Shown: positions 24,447 to 37,445, counted from the first letter of the stretch. The stretch: 64,000 nucleotides of DNA from Cycloclasticus pugetii PS-1 (GCF_000384415.1 NZ_ARVU01000001.1:496001-560000), one strand, 5' to 3'. A program made the numbers and translations. The notes: a model not told the origin generated them from the letters alone.

Positions 24447-24971
24447 TTGACAGAGATTAAGAAACAGAATTCATTTAATAAAGAAGAATTATTGAGCTGT
24501 GGAAGAGGGGAGCTATTTGGCCCTGGGAATGCACAGCTTCCTATGCCAAATATGTTAATGGTCGATAGAGTTATATCCATTACAGAAGATGGCGGTTCAA
24601 ATGGTAAAGGGCAAATTATTGCGGAGTTAGATATTACTCCCGACCTGTGGTTTTTTGAATGCCACTTTCCGGGTGACCCCGTCATGCCTGGTTGCCTTGG
24701 TTTAGATGCAATGTGGCAATTAGTTGGCTTTTATTTAGGCTGGAAAGGTGGCTTAGGACGAGGCCGAGCGTTAGGAGTGGGTGAGTTAAAATTCACGGGG
24801 CAAGTACTACCAACGGCCAAGAAAGTGACTTATAAAATTGATTTAAAACGAGTTATTATGCGTAAATTAGTGATGGGTATTGCTGATGCGGTGATGGAAG
24901 TGGACGGAAAAGTAATTTATGAAGCAAAGGATTTGCGTGTAGGGTTATTTACTTCAACTGAAAATTTCTAA
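24447..24971 (+). CDS. fabA: 3-Hydroxydecanoyl-ACP dehydratase/isomerase FabA
   Basis: A 174-residue protein almost collinear with E. coli FabA. Start is TTG at 24447 with an AAGGAAG site. Active-site His73 ([12 protein letters not shown]) and Asp87 (GLDAMWQ) are present, along with LMVDRV and [20 protein letters not shown]. It dehydrates 3-hydroxydecanoyl-ACP and isomerises the product to the cis-3 form, starting unsaturated fatty-acid synthesis together with FabB encoded next. Confidence 0.96.
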   Translation: MTEIKKQNSFNKEELLSCGRGELFGPGNAQLPMPNMLMVDRVISITEDGGSNGKGQIIAELDITPDLWFFECHFPGDPVMPGCLGLDAMWQLVGFYLGWKGGLGRGRALGVGELKFTGQVLPTAKKVTYKIDLKRVIMRKLVMGIADAVMEVDGKVIYEAKDLRVGLFTSTENF

Positions 24972-24983
24972 AAAGGGTTAAAT

Positions 24984-26201
24984 ATGAGACGGGTTGTTAT
25001 TACAGGCATGGGTATTGTTTCATCACTAGGTAGTGATGTAGATACTGTTGCAGATTCGCTTAAAACTGGGAAATCAGGTATTAGCTATAGGGAAGCGTAC
25101 AAAGAAAAAGGTTTTCGAAGCCATGTAGCTGGTGTGCCAGATATAAATCTAGACGAATTAATAGACCGTAAGGCTCGACGCTTTATGGGAGACGCTGCTG
25201 CTTACGCCTATGTGTCAATGCAGCAAGCGATTGATGATGCAGGTTTGACAGAAGAGGAAGTATCAAACCCTAAAACTGGGCTTATCATGGGCTCTGGTGG
25301 AGCGTCTACAAAGAATGTTGATGAAGCTATTAACTTATTGAATACGAAAGGTATTCGTCGGGTTGGGCCTTATATGGTACCAAGAACGATGAGCAGCACA
25401 GTATCAGCAGGACTGTCTACACCCTACAAGATTAAAGGCGTTAACTATTCGATAACTTCTGCTTGCGCGACCAGTTCACATTGTATTGGTAATGCTATGG
25501 AGCTTATTCAATTAGGTAAACAAGATCGTGTTTTTGCTGGTGGTGGTGAAGAGGAGCATTGGTCATTAACAATGATGTTTGATGCGATGGGCGCATTATC
25601 AACAAAAAGAAATGATACTCCCGACACTGCTTCACGAGCCTATGATGCAGACCGTGATGGTTTTGTAATAGCTGGTGGTGGTGGTGTAGTAGTGGTAGAA
25701 GCCCTGGATGTTGCATTGGCTAGAGGTGCGAAAATATATGCTGAATTAGTTGGTTACGGCGCTACTTCAGATGGTTACGATATGGTGGCTCCGTCGGGTG
25801 AGGGTGCAACGCGTTGTATGCAAATGGCCTTAGAGAATGTCGATACACCTGTCGATTATATTAATGCGCATGGCACCAGTACACCGGTAGGTGACATGGC
25901 TGAGCTTAAAGCAGTAAAAGCCGCTTTTGGTGATAAGGTACCACCGATCAGTTCTACGAAGTCATTATCGGGTCATTCTTTAGGGGCAGCGGGTGTGCAA
26001 GAGGCCATCTACTGCTTATTGATGATGAAGGATAACTTTATAACAGCCTCAGCAAATATTGACCAATTAGATGAGGCAGCTGAAACGGCTAATATTGTTA
26101 TGGAAACTCAGACAGGTGTTGAGTTGAATACAGTAATGTCAAATAGCTTTGGTTTTGGTGGAACAAATGCGACCCTAGTGCTAAAGCGTTACGAAGACTA
26201 A
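24984..26201 (+). CDS. fabB: 3-Oxoacyl-ACP synthase I FabB
   Basis: A 405-residue condensing enzyme. The active-site Cys163 lies in SACATSSHC, with His residues in [11 protein letters not shown] and [11 protein letters not shown]. It elongates the unsaturated acyl-ACP made by FabA. The gene follows fabA by 12 bases with an AAAAGGG site and is followed by a two-way terminator. Confidence 0.95.
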   Translation: MRRVVITGMGIVSSLGSDVDTVADSLKTGKSGISYREAYKEKGFRSHVAGVPDINLDELIDRKARRFMGDAAAYAYVSMQQAIDDAGLTEEEVSNPKTGLIMGSGGASTKNVDEAINLLNTKGIRRVGPYMVPRTMSSTVSAGLSTPYKIKGVNYSITSACATSSHCIGNAMELIQLGKQDRVFAGGGEEEHWSLTMMFDAMGALSTKRNDTPDTASRAYDADRDGFVIAGGGGVVVVEALDVALARGAKIYAELVGYGATSDGYDMVAPSGEGATRCMQMALENVDTPVDYINAHGTSTPVGDMAELKAVKAAFGDKVPPISSTKSLSGHSLGAAGVQEAIYCLLMMKDNFITASANIDQLDEAAETANIVMETQTGVELNTVMSNSFGFGGTNATLVLKRYED

Positions 26202-26220
26202 CATTAAGGTTATAGAAGCA

Positions 26221-26250
26221 AAAAAAACCGGTCAATGACCGGTTTTTTTT
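26221..26250. terminator. Bidirectional intrinsic terminator between fabB and the FKBP gene
   Basis: An A run, CCGGTCA, A, TGACCGG and a T run form a near-perfect palindrome between convergent genes. Confidence 0.9.
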
Positions 26251-26266
26251 GCTTTGAAACTTAGTG

Positions 26267-26869
26267 TTATTTAATCGCTAACAATTCCATTTCAAAAATC
26301 AGTGTTTCATTTGGTCCAATCGCACCACCTGCACCTTGTTCACCGTAAGCCAACTCAGAAGGAATAAAAACTTTCCATTTTGTGCCAACTTCCATCAGTT
26401 GTAGTGCTTCTTGCCAACCCGGGATAACGCCATTTACTGGAAATGTAGCTGGCTCGCCACGCTTAATAGAGCTGTCAAACACAGTGCCATTGATAAGGGT
26501 GCCTTCATAATGCACTTCAACAGTATCTGTTGCTTGAGGTTTTTCGCCTGTGCCTTGATTGATAACAATGTATTGCAGGCCGCTTTCTAGAACTTGTACC
26601 CCTTCAGTTGCAAGGTTGTCTTTTAAGAACTGAATGCTTTTATCAGCGTTGTTGTTTTTTGCTTCGTTAGCTTTTTCCTGCATTTCTTTTTGGAATGCTT
26701 CAATAACTGCTTGCATTTCTGCAGGGTTTAAAAGGCTAGGGTCGCCATTTAAGCTGTGTGTAAGACCTAAAACGAGGGATTCGGTTTCAACATCTAGTTT
26801 ATCTTGACGGATACCGCCACCAATTTGTTGGCCCATTGTGTAGCTAAGCTTTTGCTTTTCTGTTTCCAA
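26267..26869 (-). CDS. fklB: FKBP-type peptidyl-prolyl cis-trans isomerase (FklB/Mip type)
   Basis: A 200-residue isomerase. Residues 1 to about 85 form the helical dimerisation domain (LSYTMGQQIGGGIRQ, FQKEMQEKANEAK). The rest is an FKBP domain with VEVHYEGTLINGTVFDSS, VIPGWQEALQLM and IPSELAYGEQGAGG. There is no signal peptide, so it should be cytoplasmic like FklB rather than periplasmic like FkpA or Mip. It is a single-gene unit converging on fabB. Confidence 0.88.
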   Translation of the reverse strand: METEKQKLSYTMGQQIGGGIRQDKLDVETESLVLGLTHSLNGDPSLLNPAEMQAVIEAFQKEMQEKANEAKNNNADKSIQFLKDNLATEGVQVLESGLQYIVINQGTGEKPQATDTVEVHYEGTLINGTVFDSSIKRGEPATFPVNGVIPGWQEALQLMEVGTKWKVFIPSELAYGEQGAGGAIGPNETLIFEMELLAIK

Positions 26870-26987
26870 AATACAGTCCTATTAAGTAAAGTTAAACGAC
26901 CATTCTACAATAAATAGACGCAAAACTATAGCTGATGGGAATTCACCTTAATTAATGCTGAGCTTTAGTTGTGTTTTGAAGGGGGGG

Positions 26988-27227
26988 TTAGGCTCTAATA
27001 TCTATTATGCTGCCAATAACATCGCCAGCTGTTTGTGCGACTCGGGTTGATACTTGAACTTGCTGTTGTGCTTGTTGTAACGCGAGGAGCTCTTTGGCTG
27101 TCTCTTGACTAGATTGCTCGCCGCTTAACTGCTCATTACTGGCCAGTTTCTGGCTTGCATTGCTTGCCTGATTAAGACCGTTGTTAATGCCTAAGAGAGC
27201 GTTTTGGTTGATAGAGCTAACGTTCAT
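26988..27227 (-). CDS. Small Gln/Ala-rich hypothetical protein
   Basis: A 79-residue protein beginning MNVSSINQNALLGINNGLNQAS and ending with VAQTAGDVIGSIIDIRA. It is rich in Gln, Ala and Ser and predicted helical, with no signal, Cys or membrane segment. The ends recall small proteins annotated as putative motility or rod-like proteins, but I cannot confirm this. It lies alone, upstream of the FKBP gene on the same strand. Confidence 0.6.
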   Translation of the reverse strand: MNVSSINQNALLGINNGLNQASNASQKLASNEQLSGEQSSQETAKELLALQQAQQQVQVSTRVAQTAGDVIGSIIDIRA

Positions 27228-27273
27228 ATCAGTATTTTAGAGTAATTTACGCAATAATTATAGTTAACAAACC

Positions 27274-27311
27274 AACACCCGTAATGTGAAAGAAATCACA
27301 TTACGGGTGTT
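27274..27311 (-). terminator. Strong hairpin downstream of maeB
   Basis: A perfect 16-base stem (AACACCCGTAATGTGA and its complement) with a six-base loop. The T tract is better on the plus strand (TTTT) than on the minus strand, where TTGGTTTGTT follows; maeB on the minus strand is the obvious user. Confidence 0.75.
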
Positions 27312-27323
27312 TTATCGCTTAAA

Positions 27324-29591
27324 TTAGCTAACCTCACCTTGTTCTGCAGAGCATAAAGCGGTCATGTTCAGGATTCGCCTGACAGAGGCAAAAGGCTTTA
27401 GAACGTGTACGGGTTTTTCTAAGCCCAATAAAATAGGACCAATGGTTACCCCGTCACTTAAGATGCGAACCATGTTAAATGAAATGTTGGCGGCGTCTAA
27501 ATTAGGGAAGATAAATAAATTAGCTTCACCGTTAAGTTTGGAGTCGTTTATCACGCCTTTTCTTAAATTTTCAAGCAACGCAGCATCGGCTTGAATTTCG
27601 CCTTCAACTTCAAGTTGAGGATGTTTTTCATGAAGAATGCTAACAGCGCTGGACATTTTTTTTGCATCATCATCATTAGCGCTGCCAAAATTAGAATGTG
27701 ATAGTAAGGCGGCTTTAGGGGTGATGCCAAATCGTTTAACATGGTTAGCAGACTGCAATGTCATGGCAACTAGCTCATCAGTAGTTGGGTTGTTGTTTAC
27801 CATTGTGTCGCAAAAGAAGAAAACGCCTTTTTGTAATGAAATGGCGCTCAGTGCCGCTACATTTTTTACCCCGTCTGCTTTATCTAAAATATCGGTAATA
27901 TGACCAAGGTGTCGGTGATAATTGCCAACCATGCCACAAATCATAGCGTCAGCTTTGCCAAGCTTGACAAGTAAGGAGGCTAAGACGGTTGTTTTTGTCC
28001 GCACATAATTTTGCGCTAAGGTTAATGAAACACCTTTTCGCCCTTTTGCTTTATGGTATTCGGCAACACATTCGCGAAAGTAAGGGTTGTTGTCTGGTTC
28101 AATAATTTCAACTTGATCTAGTATTGATGTTTCAAGGCCTAATCGATCAATTTGTTCAAGAATGACCTTTTTACGACCTACAAGAATGGGCGAGGCTAAC
28201 TGCGAGTTAACGATCTCTTGTACGGCGCGAAGTACTCTTCCATTTTCCCCTTCGGCATAAACGACACGCTTTGGTGTGAGTTTGGCTTGCTCGAAAATAG
28301 GCTTCATGACCATACCTGAACGATAAACATAGCGTTCAAGCGAGGCTCTGTAATGATTAAAGTCTTTAATTGGTTTGGTAGCAACACCACTTTCCATAGC
28401 GGCTTTGGCAACAGCTAATGGTATTTCAATAATAAGATTAGGATCGAAAGGACGAGGAATTAAGTATTCGGGTCCAAAAACAGGGGTCTTTCCAACATAA
28501 CTATCACTGTCGTCATTTACTGCTTTTTGTGCCAACTTGGATAGTGCGCGGATACACGCGAGTTTCATTTCTTCGTTAATGGTAGTTGCGCCAACATCAA
28601 GTGCGCCCCTAAAGATATAAGGGAAACACAGCACATTATTCACTTGATTTGGATAGTCAGAGCGACCAGTTGCAATAATAGCGTCATCCCTTACTTCTTT
28701 AATCTCTTCGGGTAGTATTTCGGGTGTGGGGTTAGCAAGTGCGAAGATGATAGGTGATTTGGCCATTTGTTTGACCATGTCTTTAGTCATCATGCCGGCA
28801 CGTGATACGCCTAGGAAAATATCTGCTCCGACAGTGGCTTCGGCTAAGGTTCTGATGTCAGTTTTAGTCGCGTAGCGTTGTTTGCGATCATCCATTCCTT
28901 CAGTTCTGCCGTCATGGATAATCCCTTTACTGTCGCTGACGAGAATGTTTTCTCGTTTGAGGCCCATTTCAACAAGCATATCTAGGCATGCAATACCGGC
29001 CGCACCTGCTCCAGATGCAACTAGTCGAACCGTTGAAATGTCTTTATTGGCTACTTTTAAGCCGTTAAGGATAGCAGCGGCTGTGATAATGGCGGTGCCA
29101 TGTTGGTCATCGTGGAAAACAGGGATGTCAATTTTTTCACGAAGCTTTTTTTCGATGAAGAAACATTCGGGTGCTTTAATATCTTCAAGGTTAATGCCGC
29201 CAAAGGTGGGTGCTAGGCTGGCCACAATATCAACAAATTTATCGGGGTCTTTTTCATTGATTTCAATGTCAAAGACATCTACGCCGCCAAACTTCTTAAA
29301 CAGGACGCCTTTGCCTTCCATAACTGGTTTTGAGGCCAGTGGGCCTATATCCCCTAAGCCAAGGACGGCAGTACCATTGGTAATTACCGCCACTAGGTTG
29401 CTTCGTGCCGTATAAAGTGCGGCAGAAGAGGGGTCTTTGGCTATTTCTAAACAGGGTTCTGCCACGCCGGGGCTGTAAGCCAAAGCAAGGTCGGTTTGGT
29501 TACTCAGTGCTTTAGTCGGTGTAACTTCAATCTTTCCAGGCTTCGGATGTTGGTGATAATACAGCGCGTTCTTTATAGGCTTGTCAGACAT
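27324..29591 (-). CDS. maeB: NADP-dependent malic enzyme with C-terminal phosphotransacetylase-like domain (MaeB)
   Basis: A 755-residue two-domain protein. Residues 1 to about 420 are malic enzyme: [45 protein letters not shown] and the nucleotide site [15 protein letters not shown]. Residues from about 430 are phosphotransacetylase-like ([49 protein letters not shown]), a domain that is regulatory in this family. It converts malate to pyruvate and CO2 with NADPH formation, sensible when growth on aromatics supplies acetyl-CoA and C4 acids. The plus-strand frames across it are shadows. Confidence 0.94.
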   Translation of the reverse strand: MSDKPIKNALYYHQHPKPGKIEVTPTKALSNQTDLALAYSPGVAEPCLEIAKDPSSAALYTARSNLVAVITNGTAVLGLGDIGPLASKPVMEGKGVLFKKFGGVDVFDIEINEKDPDKFVDIVASLAPTFGGINLEDIKAPECFFIEKKLREKIDIPVFHDDQHGTAIITAAAILNGLKVANKDISTVRLVASGAGAAGIACLDMLVEMGLKRENILVSDSKGIIHDGRTEGMDDRKQRYATKTDIRTLAEATVGADIFLGVSRAGMMTKDMVKQMAKSPIIFALANPTPEILPEEIKEVRDDAIIATGRSDYPNQVNNVLCFPYIFRGALDVGATTINEEMKLACIRALSKLAQKAVNDDSDSYVGKTPVFGPEYLIPRPFDPNLIIEIPLAVAKAAMESGVATKPIKDFNHYRASLERYVYRSGMVMKPIFEQAKLTPKRVVYAEGENGRVLRAVQEIVNSQLASPILVGRKKVILEQIDRLGLETSILDQVEIIEPDNNPYFRECVAEYHKAKGRKGVSLTLAQNYVRTKTTVLASLLVKLGKADAMICGMVGNYHRHLGHITDILDKADGVKNVAALSAISLQKGVFFFCDTMVNNNPTTDELVAMTLQSANHVKRFGITPKAALLSHSNFGSANDDDAKKMSSAVSILHEKHPQLEVEGEIQADAALLENLRKGVINDSKLNGEANLFIFPNLDAANISFNMVRILSDGVTIGPILLGLEKPVHVLKPFASVRRILNMTALCSAEQGEVS

Positions 29592-29713
29592 AATTTAAGT
29601 AATAGTTTGGTTGATGTCGAAATGATAGTGTCATTATACGTTAAACTAGGCGGTTAATTGCTAACTTGGCTTACGAGTTAGATGTTTTATTTTTACAAAT
29701 ACAAGTTTTAAAT

Positions 29714-30640
29714 ATGAATGCACTTGAAATAAATCAGCTATACAAGCGTTACGATAACGACTTTCTTGCGGTTAAAGGTATAAATTTAGAGGTCAAGCAG
29801 GGAGATTTTTTTGCACTATTAGGTGCAAATGGCGCAGGCAAGTCCACCACAATAGGCATTGTGGCCTCGTTGGTTAATAAGACATCAGGTACTGTTAAAG
29901 TCTACGGGCATGATTTGGATACTGACCCGGAAGGGGTGAAGCGCTGTCTTGGTTTAGTGCCACAAGAGTTTAATTTTAATCAGTTTGAAAATGTCTTTGA
30001 TATCGTTGTGTCTCAGGCCGGCTATTACGGTATTCCTCGAAAAAAAGCGCTGGAAAGAGCTGAGATTTGTCTAAAACAGCTAGAGCTTTGGGATAAGCGT
30101 AATGAAGCAGCAAGAGAGCTGTCAGGCGGTATGAAACGGCGGTTGATGATTGCGCGAGCATTGGTGCATGAGCCGAAATTACTAATACTCGACGAACCTA
30201 CAGCTGGTGTTGATATTGAAATACGTCGGTCAATGTGGCGCTTTTTTAAGGAAATAAATGCTGCTGGAACGACGATAATTCTAACCACCCATTATCTAGA
30301 GGAAGCAGAAAGCCTGTGTAAGCATATTGCCATTATCAATAAAGGTAATGTGATTGAGAATATGGATATGAAGGGTTTGCTGGAAAAAGCAGATGAAGAG
30401 GTTTTTGTATTGAGCCTTGAGCGACCGGAAAAAGAGCTGCCAGTAATAACGGGTTGTAGAATAGAGCGTTTGGATGAAACGACATGGCAGGTTAGCGTGC
30501 GCAAGGAGTCGGGAATACACGCCTTATTTGATGAGTTAACTCAATTGGGTATAAAAGTATCGGGTATTCGTAATGAATCAAACAGGCTAGAACAGCTGTT
30601 TCTTAAGTTATTAGTAAAGAAGGGTAAGGATAATGTTTAA
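29714..30640 (+). CDS. yadG: ABC transporter ATP-binding protein (YadG type)
   Basis: A 308-residue ATPase from the ATG at 29714, which gives the same length as E. coli YadG; an upstream TTG at 29666 would add 16 residues and has no ribosome site. Walker A is GANGAGKST, signature LSGGMKRR, Walker B LLILDEPTAG and switch TTHYLEEAE. The LVPQEFNFNQFENV block is typical of YadG. It pairs with the membrane gene that overlaps its end. The exported substrate of YadGH is not established. Confidence 0.9.
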   Translation: MNALEINQLYKRYDNDFLAVKGINLEVKQGDFFALLGANGAGKSTTIGIVASLVNKTSGTVKVYGHDLDTDPEGVKRCLGLVPQEFNFNQFENVFDIVVSQAGYYGIPRKKALERAEICLKQLELWDKRNEAARELSGGMKRRLMIARALVHEPKLLILDEPTAGVDIEIRRSMWRFFKEINAAGTTIILTTHYLEEAESLCKHIAIINKGNVIENMDMKGLLEKADEEVFVLSLERPEKELPVITGCRIERLDETTWQVSVRKESGIHALFDELTQLGIKVSGIRNESNRLEQLFLKLLVKKGKDNV

Positions 30641-31406
30641 TAAAGAATACTGTGTTGCGCTAGAAACAATAACGTATAAGGAAGTTAGACGTTTTCTACG
30701 TATTTGGGTGCAAACTTTATTGCCATCGGTGATTACTACAACGCTTTATTTTCTTATTTTTGGTACTTTAATTGGCTCAAGAATTGGGACAATGAATGGC
30801 TATGATTATATGGACTTTATTGTCCCTGGGCTTATTTTAATGGCGGTTATTAGTAATGCCTATTCAAATGTAGTTTCCTCTTTCTACAGTTCAAAATTCC
30901 AGCATAATATTGAAGAAATGTTGGTTGCACCTATTCCCGGTTGGATTATTTTGACAGGGTATATTTCTGGTGGGGTGCTGAGAGGGCTGATCGTGGGGGT
31001 TTTGGTGACGATTGTGTCCTTGTTTTTTACAGACTTAAATATTGCACACCCGGTGATGATGGTGGTTGTGTTCTTGTTAACAGGGGTGTTGTTTTCAGCG
31101 GCGGGCTTTATTAATGCAGCCTATGCAAAAAGCTTTGATGATATTTCAATTGTGCCAACGTTTGTTTTGACGCCTTTGATATATTTGGGAGGGGTGTTTT
31201 ATTCGATTGACTTATTGCCAGCGTTTTGGCAAAACGTATCATTACTCAATCCAGTACTTTACATGATCGATGTATTTCGGTTTAGTATATTAGGCGAGTC
31301 TGATATACCGCTGTTATACGGCTTTATCGTTATTGCGACATTTATTGTTTTTATGTTGGGGGTCAGTTTAAGGCTACTTTCTAAGGGAATTGGTATAAGG
31401 AATTAG
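30633..31406 (+). CDS. yadH: ABC-2 type permease (YadH type)
   Basis: A 257-residue membrane protein with six hydrophobic segments and the ABC-2 layout (YMDFIVPGLILMAVISNAYSN, EEMLVAPIPGWIILTGYISGG, FVLTPLIYLGGVFYSIDLLP). It overlaps the ATPase gene by eight bases, so the two are translated together as one exporter. Confidence 0.9.
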   Translation: MFNKEYCVALETITYKEVRRFLRIWVQTLLPSVITTTLYFLIFGTLIGSRIGTMNGYDYMDFIVPGLILMAVISNAYSNVVSSFYSSKFQHNIEEMLVAPIPGWIILTGYISGGVLRGLIVGVLVTIVSLFFTDLNIAHPVMMVVVFLLTGVLFSAAGFINAAYAKSFDDISIVPTFVLTPLIYLGGVFYSIDLLPAFWQNVSLLNPVLYMIDVFRFSILGESDIPLLYGFIVIATFIVFMLGVSLRLLSKGIGIRN

Positions 31407-31569
31407 TTAACGAGATTGAATGATGCGGTGCGATAGGATAGAATTCGAAAAGTTTTATAAGTAATTTTTCTAGAAGTATTGACGGCAGGTCAGCGGGTTA
31501 TAGTCGCTACTCGACATTAAACGTGCAGTCTGCTTAAACAAACAAACTTAAATCAATTAAGAAGCCTAA

Positions 31570-32915
<1,346 letters not shown>

Positions 32916-32916
<1 letters not shown>

Positions 32917-34121
32917 TGTCTCGTTTAAGGAATTATTTAGATTCAATACACCCTAAGTTCGCTAAAGGCGGATCACTAGAGAAGTATTATGCGATTTATG
33001 AAATGGTGGATACCTTTTTATATACGCCTAAAGATGTAACCGCAGGCACAACGCATGTAAGAGATGCTATTGATTTAAAGCGTATCATGACGTATGTATT
33101 CATCGCGGCGTTACCTTGTGTGTTGATGGCAATGTGGAATACCGGCCATATGGCGAACATGGCGATGGCTGAGTTAAACATGACATCGTTAGATTCATGG
33201 CGTGGGTTTGTAACAAATGCGGTCGGCTATAACCCAGACAGTCTTGTGGCAAACATGGTACATGGTGCCATGTACTATATACCCATTTATGTTGTTACCG
33301 TATTAGTAGGCGGTATTTGGGAAGTCTTATTTGCAATTGTGCGTGGGCATGAGGTTAACGAAGGGTTTTTCGTTACATCAATGCTGTTTTCGCTGATTTT
33401 GCCGGCCACAATTCCTCTTTGGCAGGTAGCTATTGGTATTTCATTTGGTGTTGTTGTTGGTAAGGAAGTGTTTGGTGGTACAGGTAAAAACTTCTTGAAC
33501 CCCGCGTTAACAGCACGTGCGTTTTTGTTTTTTGCTTATCCAGCTCAAATGTCAGGTGATGCTATTTGGACGGCTGTTGATGGGTTTAGCGGTGCGACGG
33601 CTTTAGGCATGGCTGCTGCGGGTGGTATTACAGCAGTAACGACCTCAGGAATTACTTGGATGGATGCGTTCTTAGGAACGGTGCAAGGCTCAATGGGTGA
33701 AACCTCAACACTTGCGTGTTTAATTGGGGCGAGCTTTTTGTTATATACCCGAATTGCTTCGTATCGCATTATGTTAGGCGTCTTAGCTGGCATGATAGTC
33801 ACCAGTACTATGCTTAATTTAATTGGTAGTGACACAAACCCTATGTTTGCAACACCTTGGTACTGGCATGCTGTATTAGGTGGTTTTGCATTTGGTGCCA
33901 TCTATATGGCAACGGACCCTGTGAGTGCGGCGATGACAAACACGGGTCGATGGGTGTATGGTCTATTAATTGGTCTGATGGTGGTTTTAATTCGTGTGGT
34001 AAACCCTGCTTTCCCAGAGGGAATGATGTTGGCCATATTGTTTGCCAATATGTTTGCACCATTGATTGATTATTTTGTTGTTCAGTCAAACATCAAAAGA
34101 AGGGAGAAAAGAAATGCCTAA
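32916..34121 (+). CDS. nqrB: Na+-translocating NADH:quinone reductase subunit B
   Basis: A 401-residue polytopic protein with about ten membrane segments. The covalent FMN site is the Thr in GFSGATALG near residue 227. Other conserved parts are [21 protein letters not shown] and [16 protein letters not shown]. NqrB carries covalent FMN and riboflavin and forms the main Na+ path. It overlaps nqrC by eight bases. Confidence 0.95.
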
Positions 34122-34935
34122 TGAAAATGAAGCGAAGCCAGTGGGCAAAATGAACTTCCTCGCGTTATCAAACGATAGTACGCTTAAAACGTTCATCATG
34201 GCGACTTTAGTGTGCCTAGTATGTGCAGTTTTTGTGTCGATTTCAGCTGTTGCACTTAAACCACTACAAGAACTTAATAAAGAGCTAGATAAGAAGAAAA
34301 ATATTCTTCAAGTAGCGGGTTTGTATGAGCAAGGCGATGATATCGAAGCGGCTTTTTCAAAAATTGATATTAAGCTTGTTGATTTATCAACGGGTGAGTA
34401 TGTCACCGATATGGATCCGGCAACATACGATGTAAGACGAGCAGCTAAAGACCCAAACTTGAATGTAACAATACCTAAGTCAGATGACCTTGCTAATATC
34501 AGGATGCGTCCGAAATATATGCCGGTTTATCAAGTGAAAGAAGGTGATGCTGTGAAGCAGCTAATTCTTCCAATCAATGGTTATGGTTTATGGTCAACCT
34601 TGTACGGTTTCCTTGCGGTAGAAAATGATGGCCAGACCATTGTTGGTTTAAGCTACTACGAACACGCAGAAACCCCTGGTTTAGGTGGGGAAGTAGATAA
34701 CCCAAAATGGAAAAAAATATGGGATGGAAAGAAAATCTACGGACCAGAGGGTGATGTTGCAATTAAAGTCATTAAGGGAACGGTTGTTCCGAGTGCACCT
34801 AAAGCGGAATATCAAGTTGATGGTTTAGCGGGAGCAACATTAACAAGTCGTGGTGTGAGTAATATGCTGAAATATTGGATGGGCGCTGAAGGGTATCAAC
34901 AATACCTGAATAAAGTTCAAGAGAATGGAGCGTAA
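34114..34935 (+). CDS. nqrC: Na+-translocating NADH:quinone reductase subunit C
   Basis: A 273-residue protein from the ATG at 34114, which follows AAGGGAG; a longer frame to 34066 runs deep into nqrB. One N-terminal membrane segment ([18 protein letters not shown]) anchors a periplasmic domain. The flavinylation motif reads [12 protein letters not shown]: the Thr that takes FMN is there, but the usual Ser/Thr two residues before the Ala is Ala (34828-34830). ApbE, encoded downstream, would attach the FMN. Confidence 0.94.
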   Translation: MPNENEAKPVGKMNFLALSNDSTLKTFIMATLVCLVCAVFVSISAVALKPLQELNKELDKKKNILQVAGLYEQGDDIEAAFSKIDIKLVDLSTGEYVTDMDPATYDVRRAAKDPNLNVTIPKSDDLANIRMRPKYMPVYQVKEGDAVKQLILPINGYGLWSTLYGFLAVENDGQTIVGLSYYEHAETPGLGGEVDNPKWKKIWDGKKIYGPEGDVAIKVIKGTVVPSAPKAEYQVDGLAGATLTSRGVSNMLKYWMGAEGYQQYLNKVQENGA

Positions 34936-34937
34936 CG

Positions 34938-35600
34938 ATGAATAAAGAAACTCAAAAAATTATATTAGACCCATTAGTTGATAATAACCCTATCGGCTTA
35001 CAGGTTTTAGGGGTTTGTTCAGCGCTAGCTGTAACAACAAACCTGGGGACGGCACTCGTTATGTCATTAGCCCTGACATCAGTGACAGCGTTTTCGAATC
35101 TATCAATTAGTATGATTCGTAATCATGTTCCTAGTGCAATCCGTATTATTGTTCAAATGACGATTATTGCATCGCTGGTTATTGTTGTTGACCAAGTGTT
35201 GAAAGCCTATGTTTATGATTTAAGTAAGCAGCTGTCTGTATTTGTTGGGTTGATTATTACTAACTGTATTGTGATGGGACGTGCAGAAGCATTTGCAATG
35301 AAAAACCCACCAGGACTTAGTTTTTTAGATGGTATAGGAAATGGTCTGGGGTATTCGCTTGTTCTAATGTTTGTAGGTACATTTCGTGAGCTCTTGGGCT
35401 CAGGAAAATTGTTTGGTATAGAAATCCTATCAACTGTAAATGATGGGGGTTGGTACGTACCTAATGGTTTAATGTTATTACCACCGAGTGCATTTTTTAT
35501 CATAGGTTTAATGATCTGGGGTGTTCGTTCATTACGTCCTGCACAAGTTGAAAAGGCGGAATTTAAAATCAAAGAAGTTAACGGAACGGAGGTTGCGTAA
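34938..35600 (+). CDS. nqrD: Na+-translocating NADH:quinone reductase subunit D
   Basis: A 220-residue integral membrane subunit of the RnfA/RnfE/NqrD/NqrE family, with about six segments. [24 protein letters not shown]-like start, [25 protein letters not shown] with a conserved Cys, and [22 protein letters not shown] are typical. Two bases separate it from nqrC, and it overlaps nqrE by one base. Confidence 0.95.
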   Translation: MNKETQKIILDPLVDNNPIGLQVLGVCSALAVTTNLGTALVMSLALTSVTAFSNLSISMIRNHVPSAIRIIVQMTIIASLVIVVDQVLKAYVYDLSKQLSVFVGLIITNCIVMGRAEAFAMKNPPGLSFLDGIGNGLGYSLVLMFVGTFRELLGSGKLFGIEILSTVNDGGWYVPNGLMLLPPSAFFIIGLMIWGVRSLRPAQVEKAEFKIKEVNGTEVA

Positions 35601-36208
35601 TGGAAGCTTATATAAGTTTATTTGTTAAAGCGGTTTTCGTAGAAAACTTAGCGTTATCTTTCTTCCTTGGGATGTGTACGTTCTTAGCTGTTTCTAAGAA
35701 GGTTTCTACCGCCATGGGTTTAGGTGTTGCCGTGATTTTGGTGCAAACGTTAACAATGCCACTGAATAACATTTTATACCAAGGTTTACTTAAAGAAGGT
35801 GCGCTTGAGTGGTTAGGGCTACCAGAAGTTGATTTAAACTTTTTAGGATTAATTGTTTATATTGGCGTTATTGCGGCGGTCGTTCAAATTCTTGAAATGG
35901 CGATGGATAAGTTTGCACCAGCACTCTATAACGCACTGGGTGTGTTTTTGCCGTTAATTACCGTGAACTGTGCGATTCTAGGTGGTTCATTGTTTATGGT
36001 AGAGCGAGATTATAATTTAGGCGAAAGTTTAGTCTTTGGCTTTGGCAGTGGCTTAGGCTGGGCACTAGCGATTACAGCCATTGCAGGAATAAGAGAAAAG
36101 CTAAAATATTCAGATGTACCTGATGGCTTACGTGGATTAGGGATTACCTTTATCACAGCAGGCTTAATGGCGATGGGCTTTATGGCATTCTCTGGTATTC
36201 AACTGTAA
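35600..36208 (+). CDS. nqrE: Na+-translocating NADH:quinone reductase subunit E
   Basis: A 202-residue membrane subunit, homologous to Nqr[25 protein letters not shown] at the start and [27 protein letters not shown] in the second half carry the conserved Cys residues that bind an intramembrane iron-sulfur centre together with NqrD. Confidence 0.95.
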   Translation: MEAYISLFVKAVFVENLALSFFLGMCTFLAVSKKVSTAMGLGVAVILVQTLTMPLNNILYQGLLKEGALEWLGLPEVDLNFLGLIVYIGVIAAVVQILEMAMDKFAPALYNALGVFLPLITVNCAILGGSLFMVERDYNLGESLVFGFGSGLGWALAITAIAGIREKLKYSDVPDGLRGLGITFITAGLMAMGFMAFSGIQL

Positions 36209-36221
36209 TTAGGAACTCAGT

Positions 36222-37445
36222 ATGTTAGAAATTGGTTTAGGTATAACGTTTTTTACCGGTATTGTCTTAATCCTGGTGATGATTATTTTGGCGGCAAAGT
36301 CAAAATTAGTAGCGCATGGTAATGTCAAAATATTAATTAACGGTGAAAAAGAAGTAGAGGCACCTGTGGGTGGCAAATTGCTAGGCGCATTAGCAGATGC
36401 TCAATTATTCGTTCCTTCAGCGTGTGGAGGCGGGGGCACTTGTGGCCAATGTAAGGTGCGTGTTCAAGAAGGTGGTGGCTCAATGTTACCAACCGAAGGT
36501 GCTCACATTAATAAAGGTCAGCAACGTGATGGTGAACGCTTATCGTGTCAGTTAACGGTTAAACATGACATGAAAATTACAGTGCCAGAAGAAGTGTTTG
36601 GTGTTAAGAAGTGGAAATGTAAAGTTAAATCAAACCATAACGTAGCGACATTCATTAAAGAACTGGTTCTTGAATTGCCTGAAGGTGAAGATGTTGGCTT
36701 CCGTGCGGGTGGTTATATTCAAATTGAATGTCCACCGCATGTTGTAGATTATAAAGACTTTGACGTTGAAGAAGAATATAGAGCTGATTGGGATCACTTT
36801 AATATTTGGCGTTATAAATCTGAAGTTGATGAAGAAGTATTAAGAGCATATTCAATGGCTAATTATCCTGAAGAAGAAGGGATAATAATGTTAAATGTTC
36901 GTATCGCTTCACCAGCACCTAATGCGCCAGAAGGCACCCCACCTGGGAAAATGTCTTCTTATATCTTTAACCTTAAACCGGGCGATGAAGTTACGATATC
37001 TGGCCCTTATGGTGAGTTTTTCGCCAAAGAGACAAAGTCTGAAATGGTCTTCATAGGTGGTGGTGCAGGTATGGCGCCGATGAGGTCACATATTTTTGAT
37101 CAACTACGTCGGATTAAAACAGATCGAAAAATATCATTCTGGTATGGTTCTCGAAGCCTAAAAGAAATGTTCTATGTGGAAGATTTCGATATGCTCGCGA
37201 AAGAAAACGATAATTTTGAGTGGCACGTTGCTTTATCAGATCCACAGCCTGAAGATAATTGGGATGGTTTGACAGGTTTTATTCATGAAGTTTTATTTGA
37301 AGAATACTTAAAAAATCATCCAGCACCTGAAGATTGTGAGTTTTACATGTGTGGGCCACCAATGATGAACGCAGCGGTGATTAAAATGCTTCAAGACCTT
37401 GGTGTTGAAGATGAAAATATCATGCTCGATGACTTTGGTGGATAA
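36222..37445 (+). CDS. nqrF: Na+-translocating NADH:quinone reductase subunit F (NADH-oxidising flavoprotein)
   Basis: A 407-residue protein: N-terminal membrane anchor, 2Fe-2S domain with [12 protein letters not shown] near residue 69 and a fourth Cys in RLSCQL, FAD domain with RAYSMANYP, and NADH domain with [14 protein letters not shown] and [11 protein letters not shown]. It takes electrons from NADH and passes them into the complex. The apbE start codon follows its stop directly. Confidence 0.96.
   Translation: MLEIGLGITFFTGIVLILVMIILAAKSKLVAHGNVKILINGEKEVEAPVGGKLLGALADAQLFVPSACGGGGTCGQCKVRVQEGGGSMLPTEGAHINKGQQRDGERLSCQLTVKHDMKITVPEEVFGVKKWKCKVKSNHNVATFIKELVLELPEGEDVGFRAGGYIQIECPPHVVDYKDFDVEEEYRADWDHFNIWRYKSEVDEEVLRAYSMANYPEEEGIIMLNVRIASPAPNAPEGTPPGKMSSYIFNLKPGDEVTISGPYGEFFAKETKSEMVFIGGGAGMAPMRSHIFDQLRRIKTDRKISFWYGSRSLKEMFYVEDFDMLAKENDNFEWHVALSDPQPEDNWDGLTGFIHEVLFEEYLKNHPAPEDCEFYMCGPPMMNAAVIKMLQDLGVEDENIMLDDFGG

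Noticed and set aside
28882-29415. 177-codon plus-strand frame opposite maeB
   Set aside because: It lies wholly antisense to strongly supported MaeB codons and shows Ser/Pro/Thr-rich composition with no motif.
31479-31504. Sigma-70-like TTGACG and TATAGT pair before nqrA
   Set aside because: The spacer is only 14 bases, too short to claim a promoter.
34066-34113. Extended NqrC start inside nqrB
   Set aside because: It overlaps nqrB by 56 bases and lacks a ribosome site; 34114 has AAGGGAG.
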